Shown here piece after piece: positions 1-7,519 of a stretch of 64,000 nucleotides of DNA. Both the position numbers and the translations under genes were made by a program. Source of the DNA: Duganella phyllosphaerae (GTDB taxonomy: Bacteria; Pseudomonadota; Gammaproteobacteria; Burkholderiales; Burkholderiaceae_D); the NCBI RefSeq assembly GCF_001758785.1, contig NZ_LROM01000112.1:1-64000 (forward strand), given 5' to 3'. The number at the start of each line of letters is the position of its first letter. The first letter of the stretch is position 1. Under the pieces are notes generated by a model. That model was not told the DNA's origin. It was given only the letters and a program-made list of their open reading frames with translations, and did no database searches.

Positions 1-159
1 CGCGAAGGTGGGGCCGGCTGGCAGCTGCGCGCCGAGCGACACCACGGTGGAGTCGGCCGCCCGCGCGCCGCCCGCCGTGGCGCCGGCTGCCGGCTTGACG
101 GTGGCGGAGGTGGTGCTGGCGGCAATGCCGGTGCGGCTCAGGGAGTTGATCGTATTCAT
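1..159 (-). CDS. Unknown protein, N-terminal part only (runs off left edge)
   Basis: Reading leftward from an ATG at 159, the frame stays open for 53 codons to the window edge. The visible N-terminus starts MNTINSLSRTG and is rich in Ala, Thr and Gly, with no obvious signal peptide or membrane segment. No domain can be recognised. A TATAAT hexamer lies 6 bases before the start codon, which would place transcription start almost on the ATG. The next gene (HAD-like) is on the same strand 45 bases upstream. The function cannot be judged from this fragment. Confidence 0.6.
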   Translation of the reverse strand, partial: MNTINSLSRTGIAASTTSATVKPAAGATAGGARAADSTVVSLGAQLPAGPTFA

Positions 160-165
160 GAAACC

Positions 166-171
166 ATTATA
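166..171 (-). promoter_or_regulatory. Candidate -10 element very close to a start codon
   Basis: A perfect TATAAT on the minus strand ends 6 bases before the ATG at 159. If it is used, the transcript would start at or within a base or two of the ATG (leaderless). No good -35 hexamer was found at 16-18 bases. Confidence 0.35.
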
Positions 172-204
172 AGCCTGTCCTTGCGCCGGACCGTCGGCGG
201 GCGA

Positions 205-936
205 TCAGGCGGCCAGCTGGCGTGGTGCGGCGGCCGGTGCCGGGGACGGTGACGGAGCGGGGTGGCTGTACGGACTAGCGTGCAGTTCGCGCAGCGCATC
301 GTAGGTGATGAACTGGCGCGGACGCACCACGTCGGCGCCGTGCCTGGCCGGGGCGATACTGACGGTCCACAGGCCGGCGCTTTCCGCTGCGCGCAACGCC
401 GGTGCACCGGCATCGATGGCGATGGCGTCGGACGCCTGTACGCCGATGGCGTGCAATGCGCGCGCATACGGTCCGGTGGCGGCGGGAGCGTCGAAACTGG
501 CGCCGCCCGTCACGACCGTAAAGCGGCTGTTGACGTCAGTGCCGAAGGCGTTCGACAGCAGCGCGGACGCGGTGGCTGCCGGCAGGTCGGTCAGGATGCA
601 GATCTTGCAGCCGTCGGCAATCGCAGCGTCGATCAGCGCGAGCGCTGCCGGCAGTGCCTTCGGTGGCGCGGTGACGATCGCGTGGTGGAATTCGCGGTGC
701 TTGTCCGCCACCATGTCGGCGGCGCGCTTGCGGTCGCGCGCGGGCATGGTGGGTGGCAGGGCGCCGTCGATGGCGCGCGCATAGCCGTGGCTGGCGACCG
801 CGTGGCGCAAGGCGCGCGCATCCCAGCATAGCGACAGGCCGGCGCTGGCAAAGGCGGCGTTGCAGGCGGCCAGGTGGGCGGTTTCGGTGTCGAACAGCAC
901 GCCGTCCAGGCCCAGGAAGATCACGTCTATGCTCAT
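205..936 (-). CDS. HAD-like protein without the catalytic aspartate (probable pseudoenzyme)
   Basis: This 243-residue protein has the overall pattern of a phosphoglucomutase-like (CbbY type) HAD phosphatase: motif I at residues 7-16 followed by FDTE, a cap region, and a motif II-like ILTDLP near residue 116. In active HAD enzymes motif I is DxDG and its first Asp is the nucleophile; here it reads GLDG, encoded GGC. The motif III lysine region reads FDAPAATGPY with no Lys, and motif IV is IDAGAP instead of an acidic pair. Three of four catalytic motifs are therefore altered while the fold pattern stays intact, so this is probably a non-catalytic HAD relative. The start is supported by GAGGTA upstream. 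It is divergent from a LysR gene across 96 bases. The C-terminus is Pro/Ala rich. Confidence 0.75.
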   Translation of the reverse strand: MSIDVIFLGLDGVLFDTETAHLAACNAAFASAGLSLCWDARALRHAVASHGYARAIDGALPPTMPARDRKRAADMVADKHREFHHAIVTAPPKALPAALALIDAAIADGCKICILTDLPAATASALLSNAFGTDVNSRFTVVTGGASFDAPAATGPYARALHAIGVQASDAIAIDAGAPALRAAESAGLWTVSIAPARHGADVVRPRQFITYDALRELHASPYSHPAPSPSPAPAAAPRQLAA

Positions 937-1032
937 GGCTTACCTCGCTAAACTGTGTCAATCCCGCCAATATAACGGTAGTATGAACAAAAGAAAAATT
1001 AAAGATTTTTAGTTATTGATAAGGATGGGCTT

Positions 1033-1983
1033 ATGCAATACCCGAGTTTCCGCCAGTTGCAATCGCTGATCCTGGTGGCGCGGCACGAGAGTGTCTCGCG
1101 TGCGGCGGACGCCATGCATGTCACCCAGCCGGCCATTTCGCTGCAGCTGCGCACGCTGGAGGACATCGCCGGCATCGCGCTCACGCGCAAGGTGGGGCGC
1201 AATATCCAGCTGACGGCGGCGGGCGAGGTGATGCTCGATTTTTCCGAACGCATGCTGCGCCTGTGGCAGCAGGCCGAGGAAGAACTGGCGGCGCTGCAGG
1301 GCGTTACCAGCGGCACCCTGCGCATCGGCGCGGTCACCACCGCCGAGCATTTGCTGCCGCCGTTGCTGGTGCCGTTTACGATGAAGCGCCCCGATGTGCA
1401 CCTGAAGCTCCAGGTGGGCAACCGCGCCGAGATCATCAGCATGCTGGCGCGCCACGAGATCGACCTGGCCATCATGGGCACGCCGCCGCGCGAGCTGCGC
1501 ACCAACGCGGCCCGCTTCGCGCGCCATCCGATGGCGTTCGTGGCCAGCCCGGCGCACCCGCTGATGAAGAAGAAGCGCCTCACGCTGGCCGACATCAAGG
1601 GCGCCAACCTGATGGTGCGCGAACGCGGCTCGGGTACCCGCACCGCCGTCGAACGGCTGCTGCGCGACGCCGGCCACCCGCTCGAATTCGGCTCCGAAGT
1701 GTCGAGCAACGAGGCGATCAAGCGCATGGTATCGGCCGGCCTGGGGCTGGGCTTCTTGTCGGTGCACGCGTGCGGCCTGGAGTTCGAGGCGGGCCTGCTG
1801 GCGATCCTGCCGATGGCCGGCAACCCGGTCGAAGCGGACTGGCAGATCATGCACCTGACCGACCAGCCGATCCCGAAAGTGGCGGCCTCGTTCCAGGAGT
1901 TCGTGATCGAAAAAGGGCAGGACCTGGTGGCGCGTGAGCTGGAAAGTGTTTATAAATTGCTGGGGCGGCGCAAGAAGGTGTGA
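1033..1983 (+). CDS. LysR-family transcriptional regulator (CbbR/CysB-like)
   Basis: The 316-residue protein has an N-terminal winged helix-turn-helix (about residues 5-65, with SVSRAADAMHVTQPAIS as recognition helix region) and a two-lobed periplasmic-binding-type effector domain from about 90 to 295 (TSGTLRIGAVTTAE onward). AAGGA lies 8-9 bases before the ATG. The sequence resembles CbbR-type LysR regulators, but no target such as a Calvin-cycle gene is nearby. It is divergent from the HAD-like gene and is followed, after about 100 bases, by a LysE-type exporter gene on the same strand. LysR proteins commonly bind the region between themselves and a divergent target, so the HAD-like gene or its own promoter are the simplest candidates. 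The effector is unknown. Confidence 0.88.
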   Translation: MQYPSFRQLQSLILVARHESVSRAADAMHVTQPAISLQLRTLEDIAGIALTRKVGRNIQLTAAGEVMLDFSERMLRLWQQAEEELAALQGVTSGTLRIGAVTTAEHLLPPLLVPFTMKRPDVHLKLQVGNRAEIISMLARHEIDLAIMGTPPRELRTNAARFARHPMAFVASPAHPLMKKKRLTLADIKGANLMVRERGSGTRTAVERLLRDAGHPLEFGSEVSSNEAIKRMVSAGLGLGFLSVHACGLEFEAGLLAILPMAGNPVEADWQIMHLTDQPIPKVAASFQEFVIEKGQDLVARELESVYKLLGRRKKV

Positions 1984-1991
1984 TGGCAGTT

Positions 1992-2061
1992 TTGACAGTA
2001 CAGTATGCGGTGGATATTGCAGGATTGTACTGGTACACCGCAGTACACCCGCGCGTACAAT
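1992..2061 (+). promoter_or_regulatory. Promoter/operator region of the LysE-type gene
   Basis: A perfect -35 hexamer TTGACA sits at 1992-1997, and a TACAAT -10 candidate at 2056-2061, 27 bases before the ATG at 2088. Between them, TGCGGTG (2006-2012) and CACCGCA (2036-2042) form an exact inverted repeat with 23 bases between the arms. The -35 could also pair with a weaker TATTGC at 2015. The inverted repeat is a candidate operator, possibly for the LysR protein just upstream. Confidence 0.4.
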
Positions 2062-2087
2062 GACTGAAATTCTTGTCAGGAAATGCC

Positions 2088-2687
2088 ATGTCCCCCGATC
2101 TGCTGCTGCCGCTGTGCGGCTTTGCCGTCGCCAGTTCCATCACGCCCGGCCCCAACAACACCATGATGCTGGCCTCGGGCCTGAACTATGGCTTCAGGCG
2201 CTCGCTGCCGCACTTGTTCGGCATTTGCGGCGGCTTCTCGTTCATGGTGATGGCGATCGGCTTCGGCTTGCAGGCCGTGTTCGAGGCGGTGCCGATGTTG
2301 CAGCTGATCCTGAAGTACCTGGGCGCGATCTACCTGCTGTGGCTGGCGTGGAAGCTGGCGCACGCCGCGCCGATGAGCGCCGAGCAGGCCCGGCTCTCGA
2401 AGCCGCTGGGGTTCTGGGGCGCGGCGGCTTTCCAGTGGATCAATCCCAAGGCGTGGGTGATGATCCTGAGCGCCATGAGCACCTACCTGCCGCCGCACGC
2501 GCAGCTGGCCGACGTCGGTTTGCTGGCGCTGGTATTCCTGGTGATCGGCTTCGTGTGCGTGGGGTCGTGGGCGCTGTTCGGCGTGGTGTTGCGCAGCTTT
2601 TTGCAAGACCCGCGCTCGGTGCGCATCTTTAATGTCTGCATGGCGTTGCTGCTGCTGGCGTCGCTGTATCCTATCCTGCGCAGCTAG
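2088..2687 (+). CDS. LysE/RhtB-family amino-acid exporter
   Basis: This 199-residue inner-membrane protein carries the LysE-family signature near the N-terminus (FAVASSITPGPNNTMMLASG) and about six hydrophobic segments, including the central WINPKAWVMILS segment and a C-terminal LLLLASLYPIL. The family exports amino acids or related small molecules; the substrate cannot be read from the sequence. The ATG at 2088 is preferred because AGGAAA precedes it by 5 bases; an in-frame TTG at 2073 would add MSGNA but has no ribosome site. The gene follows the LysR gene and its promoter contains an inverted repeat, which suggests regulated expression. Confidence 0.88.
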   Translation: MSPDLLLPLCGFAVASSITPGPNNTMMLASGLNYGFRRSLPHLFGICGGFSFMVMAIGFGLQAVFEAVPMLQLILKYLGAIYLLWLAWKLAHAAPMSAEQARLSKPLGFWGAAAFQWINPKAWVMILSAMSTYLPPHAQLADVGLLALVFLVIGFVCVGSWALFGVVLRSFLQDPRSVRIFNVCMALLLLASLYPILRS

Positions 2688-2733
2688 GGCAAGGTGCTAC
2701 CATGGCGGCTTGATTTCATTTTTAGGAATGCCG

Positions 2734-3120
2734 ATGTACCGTCGATTGTCCCTGGCCGCATTGTTGGCCTGCACCCTGGCCACTGCCAGCGCCGCCACCT
2801 TGCCATCGAACCTGATGCTGCCCGATCCCGGCCTGGCCGTGCACGGCATCGTCGAGCGCTGGACCCTGACCATCCGGCTCGAATCGGACGACCTGAAAGC
2901 GCTGGCGCCATGCCGCCAGTTGCTGGCCGAACGGGGCTTTGCACCGGTGCTGTCGAAGATGGCCAGCTCCAACCGGCCGCAGCTGCACTTCAAGATCGAA
3001 GGCAGCAAGGAATACGCCCAGGCCACGACCGAAGCGGACGATGCGCTGGCCGCCGTGCAGCAGGCCGGCTGCAAGACGGTGGTGAACTGGGCCGTGGTGG
3101 CCAAACCGGTGCAAAAATAA
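2734..3120 (+). CDS. Small secreted protein of unknown function
   Basis: The 128-residue protein starts with a signal peptide (MYRRLSLAALLACTLATASA, cleavage expected after about residue 20). The mature part has two Cys residues (in APCRQLL and QAGCKTV) that could form a disulfide, and a mixed alpha/beta pattern ending TVVNWAVVAKPVQK. The AGGA at 2724-2727 is well placed for the ATG at 2734 and too close for the ATG at 2728. The gene follows the LysE gene by 46 bases and may share its transcript. I do not recognise a family. Confidence 0.7.
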   Translation: MYRRLSLAALLACTLATASAATLPSNLMLPDPGLAVHGIVERWTLTIRLESDDLKALAPCRQLLAERGFAPVLSKMASSNRPQLHFKIEGSKEYAQATTEADDALAAVQQAGCKTVVNWAVVAKPVQK

Positions 3121-3121
3121 A

Positions 3122-4639
3122 TCAGTGCAGGCGCGGCAGCCGCAAGGCCTGCAAGGTGGTGCGGATGGCGTCGAGGTCGATCGGCTCACGCCCCTGCAGC
3201 GCCTGCAGGTAGCCGCGCGCGAAACTGATCGCGTCCAGCGCATCCGGATGCTGCTCGGCCATCTCCAGCAGCAGCGCCTCCGCCACCACCAGGTCGTTAT
3301 GCTGGCCCAGCGCCGACTGGATTGCCGCCAGCGCTTTCAGGTACTGGCGCGCCGGTTTTTCGCGGTACAGGGCATGGAAAAACTCCAGCGCGTAGCGGCC
3401 ACGCTTGGCCGCGATGCGGGTGCTGTGGACCGAGGCCGGATCGGCCTCGTCCATGCGCTCGGCGCGTTTCAACAGCCGCTTGTGCAGCCGCTGCAACGTG
3501 GCCTGGGCAAAGTCGGGCAGCGGCGCATCGGGCACGTCGGTGGACAGGTGTTGCATCCACACGCCCATGCTCAACAACAACTGCGTGTAGCGCGGCGACA
3601 GCAGCGCTTGCGCGGCCGTCTTGCGGTGGGTTTGCGCGGCGTCCAGCGCCAGTTGTTGCAACGACATCAGGCCATGTTTGCCGCCGGGATTGGCTTGCAC
3701 CAGCGGCAGGGTGTCGGTGAGCAGCACGTCGGCATCGCGCGCAGCGCCCAGTTCACCATTCAGCCAGGAAATATCGGCTGCCAGCGCGGGCGGGCACGGC
3801 GCCACGTCGTCGAACAGTTTCAGCGCCGAGCGCAGGCGGCGCAGGCCCACGCGCATCTGGTGCAGCGTTTCCGGGTCGTCGCCGTCGATGATGGCTTGTT
3901 CGTTGTTCTGGATCTGTTGCAGGCAGTTGCCGAGGATGGCTTGCAGCGCCTGCGCCACGGTGGCGTCGGGATCAAGCGTGAGCGCCTTGGCGCGGTAAGG
4001 CTCGGTACCGGTTTCGCGGCACAGCTGGTAGCCGCGCTGGGCCTTGTTGATATTGCTGACCCGCAGCGGAATATGTTCATGCAGCGCCAGCGCGAACGAG
4101 AACAGCGCGGACGGATCGCCATCCTTGAGTTCGAGCTCGATTTCGTTGACGGCCACCTGGCGGCCGTGGCGTTCGATGTGGCCGTGGTCAAGCACCAGTT
4201 CGATGCGGCTGCCTTCGATGTCGAGATCCCAGGTCTGGCGTTCCACCTCGACCACGAACAGCGCTTCCAGCCGTTCCTTCAGTTCGGGCGCGGCCAGCAT
4301 GTGCTGCCAGGTTTCTGTGTGTTCCTGTTTGCCAACCAGCTTGCGCAGCTTGCCCAGTTGCGGCCACGGCCGTTCCACCGGGCATTCCCACTCGTTGCGG
4401 CTGTGCAGCCCGCCCTGGACGCTGCCGCCCGCCTTCATGGTCTGGATCCACACGCCGTTTTCCTGGCGTACGCGCAGGCCGGCGCCGTGGCGCAGCAGGT
4501 GCAGGTCGGGCGTGTCGAAATAATGCGCGGACAGGTGCTGGCGGCGCGGGGCGCCATCGGCGTGGTCGGCCAACAGGGGCAGCGCCACCAGGGTGTCGTT
4601 GTGCTCTTCGGCAAGCAGCAGTTTGAGTTCGATTTCCAT
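3122..4639 (-). CDS. CYTH and CHAD domain protein (inorganic triphosphatase-like)
   Basis: The 505-residue protein begins with the CYTH signature MEIELKL, followed by the acidic and basic strands of a triphosphate tunnel (for example LSAHYFDTPDLHLL, GLRVRQENG, NEIELELKDGD) to about residue 200. From about 225 to the end lies a CHAD domain, a helical histidine-rich module (HQMRVGLRRLRSALKLF, HSTRIAAKRGRYALEFF). This is the E. coli YgiF architecture, an inorganic triphosphatase; CHAD domains bind polyphosphate. It is cytoplasmic, with no membrane segment. The gene starts 20 bases after gluQ and is probably co-transcribed with it. The stop codon is 1 base beyond the stop of the convergent secreted-protein gene. 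Confidence 0.9.
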   Translation of the reverse strand: MEIELKLLLAEEHNDTLVALPLLADHADGAPRRQHLSAHYFDTPDLHLLRHGAGLRVRQENGVWIQTMKAGGSVQGGLHSRNEWECPVERPWPQLGKLRKLVGKQEHTETWQHMLAAPELKERLEALFVVEVERQTWDLDIEGSRIELVLDHGHIERHGRQVAVNEIELELKDGDPSALFSFALALHEHIPLRVSNINKAQRGYQLCRETGTEPYRAKALTLDPDATVAQALQAILGNCLQQIQNNEQAIIDGDDPETLHQMRVGLRRLRSALKLFDDVAPCPPALAADISWLNGELGAARDADVLLTDTLPLVQANPGGKHGLMSLQQLALDAAQTHRKTAAQALLSPRYTQLLLSMGVWMQHLSTDVPDAPLPDFAQATLQRLHKRLLKRAERMDEADPASVHSTRIAAKRGRYALEFFHALYREKPARQYLKALAAIQSALGQHNDLVVAEALLLEMAEQHPDALDAISFARGYLQALQGREPIDLDAIRTTLQALRLPRLH

Positions 4640-4659
4640 CGCTACAGTGTAGAAGAAAT

Positions 4660-5583
4660 TCAGCGCATGCCGGCGCACGTATCCATCAGGACATTTTTCC
4701 ATGCCGGCACAGCCTGGCGCCAGAAATCGTCGATCGAAGCGGCGGTCAGTTCCATGCCCAGAAAGCGGGCCGCCGGCAGCAGCGCTTGCGTCAGCAAGAC
4801 TTCCGGCGCCGCGCCCGTATCGAAGGCCTGGGCGCCGGTTTGCTTGGACAATTTTTCGCCCACGTCGTTCACGACCACCGGCACGTGCAGGTAGCTCGGC
4901 TGCGGCAGGTCCAGCACTTGTTGCAGGTAGAGCTGGCGCGGGGTGGAGTCGAGCAGGTCGGCGCCGCGCACGATGTCGGTGATGCCTTGCGCGCCATCGT
5001 CCACCACCACCGCCAGCTGGTAGGCCCAGAAGCCGTCGGCGCGCTTGACCACGAAGTCGCCCACCTCGTCGGTCAGGTCCTGGCTGACGTGGCCGGCCCA
5101 GCGGTCGTCGAAGGCGATCACGCACGGCGGCGACTGCGGCACTTTCAGGCGCAGGGCGCGCGCGCTCTTGCCGGGCGCCAGGCCATGGCGGCAGGTGCCA
5201 GGGTAGATCAGCGCCTGCGCCTGGCGACCGCTGAGCGCCAGTTGCGCATCGGCGATCTCGCGCCGCGAACAGCCGCACGGGTACACTCGGTCGCCGAGCT
5301 GGCGCAACGCGGCGTCGTAGAGGTCGGTGCGCCGGCTTTGCCAGGTGACGTCGCCATCCCAGGCCATGCCGCAGCGTTGCAGCGAAGCGAGGATGTGCTC
5401 ATCGGCGCCGGCCACGTTGCGGTCCCCATCGACATCCTCGATGCGCACCAGCCACCGGCCGCAATGCACCTTGGCGTCGAGGTAGCTGGCCATGGCGGCC
5501 ACCAGCGAGCCGATGTGGAGCGGGCCGGTGGGCGAGGGCGCGAAGCGGCCGACGTAGTTGGCGTCTGGGTTGCGGTCTTTCAT
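4660..5583 (-). CDS. gluQ: Glutamyl-Q tRNA(Asp) synthetase
   Basis: The 307-residue protein is a truncated glutamyl-tRNA synthetase paralogue. It has the class I start FAPSPTGPLHIGSL, the KMSKS-equivalent KLSKQTGA, and the zinc site CGCSRREI with a further Cys in YPGTCRHG, but lacks the anticodon-binding C-terminal domain. The family attaches glutamate to queuosine at position 34 of tRNA(Asp). The length matches the family (about 300). The ATG follows after the divergent M28 peptidase promoter region; the CYTH-CHAD gene is 20 bases downstream. Confidence 0.95.
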   Translation of the reverse strand: MKDRNPDANYVGRFAPSPTGPLHIGSLVAAMASYLDAKVHCGRWLVRIEDVDGDRNVAGADEHILASLQRCGMAWDGDVTWQSRRTDLYDAALRQLGDRVYPCGCSRREIADAQLALSGRQAQALIYPGTCRHGLAPGKSARALRLKVPQSPPCVIAFDDRWAGHVSQDLTDEVGDFVVKRADGFWAYQLAVVVDDGAQGITDIVRGADLLDSTPRQLYLQQVLDLPQPSYLHVPVVVNDVGEKLSKQTGAQAFDTGAAPEVLLTQALLPAARFLGMELTAASIDDFWRQAVPAWKNVLMDTCAGMR

Positions 5584-5688
5584 GCCGTCATTTTAGCGCG
5601 ACCGGTGCAGTCTGGCAGGGTGACCAAATGTCATACAATGTGCGCGCGGCAAATTCAGACCGCACCGCGACCCACACCTCAGGACATC

Positions 5689-7320
5689 ATGCACAAAATG
5701 ACACCTTCCTTCGTTGCTTCCGCCCTGGCCATGAGCCTGGCGCTGGCATTCCCTGCATATGCTGCCAGCAGCACCACCGCACCCACCGTGCAGGAAGCGC
5801 CGCTGCGCGCCCACCTCGCTTTCCTGTCCAACGATCTGCTCGAAGGCCGGGGCACCGGCCAGCGCGGCGCCGACCTGGCCGCGCTATACCTGGAAACCCA
5901 GGCGCAGGCGCTGGGTCTCGCGCCCGGCAACGGCAACAGCTTCCGCCAGTCGGTGCAGATCGCCGGCATCAAGACCCTGCCTGCAGAGAGTACCCTGAAA
6001 CTGGAAGCGAACGGCCAGGCACTGCCGGCTGCTTTCGGCAAGGACTGGGTATTCGCACCCGGCGACGCCACCGCCGTGCACCAGCTGAACGCCGAACTGG
6101 TCTTCGTGGGTTACGGCATCAAGGCTGACGATGAAAAATGGGACGACTTCAAGGGCGTCGATCTGAAGGGCAAGATCCTGGTGGCGATGGTGAACGACCC
6201 GCAACCGACCGCCGAGCAGCCGAACCGTTTCAATGGCAAGGGCCTGACCTACTACGGCCGCTGGACCTATAAATTCGAAGAAGCCAAGCGCCAGGGCGCG
6301 GCCGGCGTGATCCTGATCCACACCACGCCGACCGCATCGTACGGCTGGAGCGTGATCCAGAACAGCTGGTCCGGCGTGGAACGTTTCCAGCTGGCCGCCG
6401 GTACGTTGGGCACGGCCTTGCAGGGCTGGATGACCGACGACACCGCGCGCGCCTTGTTCAAGGCCGCCGGCCAGGACCTCGACACGTTGCGCGCTGCCGC
6501 CGAGCGCGCCGACTTCAAGCCGGTGCCGCTGGCAGCCAGGGTGAACGGCGAGATGAAAGCGGCCGTGCGCAAGGTCGAGCAGTTCAATATCGCTGCCGTG
6601 GTGCCGGGGACCGACCCCAAGCTCAAGGACGAAGTGGTGATCTACAGCGCCCATTACGACCACCTGGGCAAGCAAGGCGAGAGCGGCGACACCATCTTCA
6701 ACGGCGCGGTGGACAATGCTTCCGGGGCGGCAGCGTTGCTGGCGATGGCGCAGGAGGCCAGGCGTGCACCGGCCAAACGCAGCCAGATGTTCCTGTGGGT
6801 AGCGGCCGAAGAGCAGGGCTTGCTGGGCAGCGCAGCGTATGCGTCGGCGCCCCTGTGGCCGCTGGCGAAAACCGCCGCCAACCTCAACCTCGACAGCCTG
6901 AATTTTGTTGGCGCCACGCGCGACATCGGCACCCAGGGCAGCGAACGCACCGAACTGGGCAAGATGGCAGAAACGGCAGCCAAGGCGATGGGCATGCATA
7001 TCGCCAAGGCAGAACCGGACCTGGCCGGCGGCTATTTCCGCAGCGACCACTTCAGCTTTGCCAAGAATGGCGTACCGGCGTTTTCGATCGAGTCGGGCAG
7101 CGAGTACATCAAGGACCCGGCCGGCTCGAAAGAGAAGGCCAGGGCTTATGGCAAGCGCTACCACCAGGCCAGCGACGAATACGATGCCAGCTGGGACCTG
7201 TCGGGCATGGTGCAGACCGCGCAATACACGCTCAACCTGGGCCGCATCATCGCCAACCAGCCGAAGCTGCCGGAGTGGAAGGCGGGCGACGCGTTTGCCA
7301 AGCCGCGTAACGTGAAGTAA
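5689..7320 (+). CDS. Secreted M28-family zinc aminopeptidase with PA domain
   Basis: The 543-residue protein has a signal peptide (ASALAMSLALAFPAYA, cleavage near residue 25). An inserted PA domain spans about 120-290 (ELVFVGYGI, LKGKILVAMVNDP, GAAGVILIHTT). The M28 catalytic domain follows, with zinc ligands visible in order: His in SAHYDHLG, bridging Asp in GAVDNASG, Glu in WVAAEEQGLLGS, Asp in NLNLDSLNF and His in RSDHFSF. It should cleave peptides in the periplasm or outside. The ATG at 5689 has AGGA 4-5 bases before it. A TACAAT at 5634-5639 is a possible -10. The downstream 199 bases hold a REP-like repeat. Confidence 0.92.
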   Translation: MHKMTPSFVASALAMSLALAFPAYAASSTTAPTVQEAPLRAHLAFLSNDLLEGRGTGQRGADLAALYLETQAQALGLAPGNGNSFRQSVQIAGIKTLPAESTLKLEANGQALPAAFGKDWVFAPGDATAVHQLNAELVFVGYGIKADDEKWDDFKGVDLKGKILVAMVNDPQPTAEQPNRFNGKGLTYYGRWTYKFEEAKRQGAAGVILIHTTPTASYGWSVIQNSWSGVERFQLAAGTLGTALQGWMTDDTARALFKAAGQDLDTLRAAAERADFKPVPLAARVNGEMKAAVRKVEQFNIAAVVPGTDPKLKDEVVIYSAHYDHLGKQGESGDTIFNGAVDNASGAAALLAMAQEARRAPAKRSQMFLWVAAEEQGLLGSAAYASAPLWPLAKTAANLNLDSLNFVGATRDIGTQGSERTELGKMAETAAKAMGMHIAKAEPDLAGGYFRSDHFSFAKNGVPAFSIESGSEYIKDPAGSKEKARAYGKRYHQASDEYDASWDLSGMVQTAQYTLNLGRIIANQPKLPEWKAGDAFAKPRNVK

Positions 7321-7326
7321 AAATTA

Positions 7327-7420
7327 GATTCCCGCCTGCGCGGCGGTCTGCCGATGCGGAATGACGGATTTCCAGCCAGCGGCAGGACCGGTCATCCCCG
7401 CGCAGGCGGGGATCCAATTC
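7327..7420. repeat. REP-like inverted doublet, copy A
   Basis: Two palindromic units face each other: a long form (CCCGCCTGCGCGGCGG then CTGCCGATGCGGAATGACG) at 7330-7361 and a short form (ATCCCCGCGCAGGCGGGGAT) at 7394-7413. The same core, CCCGCCTGCGCGGG or its complement, recurs at 16155-16254 and 32889-32979, and diverged versions occur at 42992-43106 and 54741-54765. It lies between the M28 peptidase and GH43 genes. Confidence 0.75.
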
Positions 7421-7519
7421 CCTCGCTCTGGTTTTGTTATACCTGCTGCCAATAAATTCATAGCGTCATACCAACAACCAGCCCTACCATAGCCTCCATA
7501 ACACCAAAATGGAGACCCC

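Noticed and set aside
4786-5688. Long plus-strand frame upstream of the M28 peptidase start
   Set aside because: It is an antisense reading of gluQ; the real peptidase starts at 5689 with a ribosome site and signal peptide.
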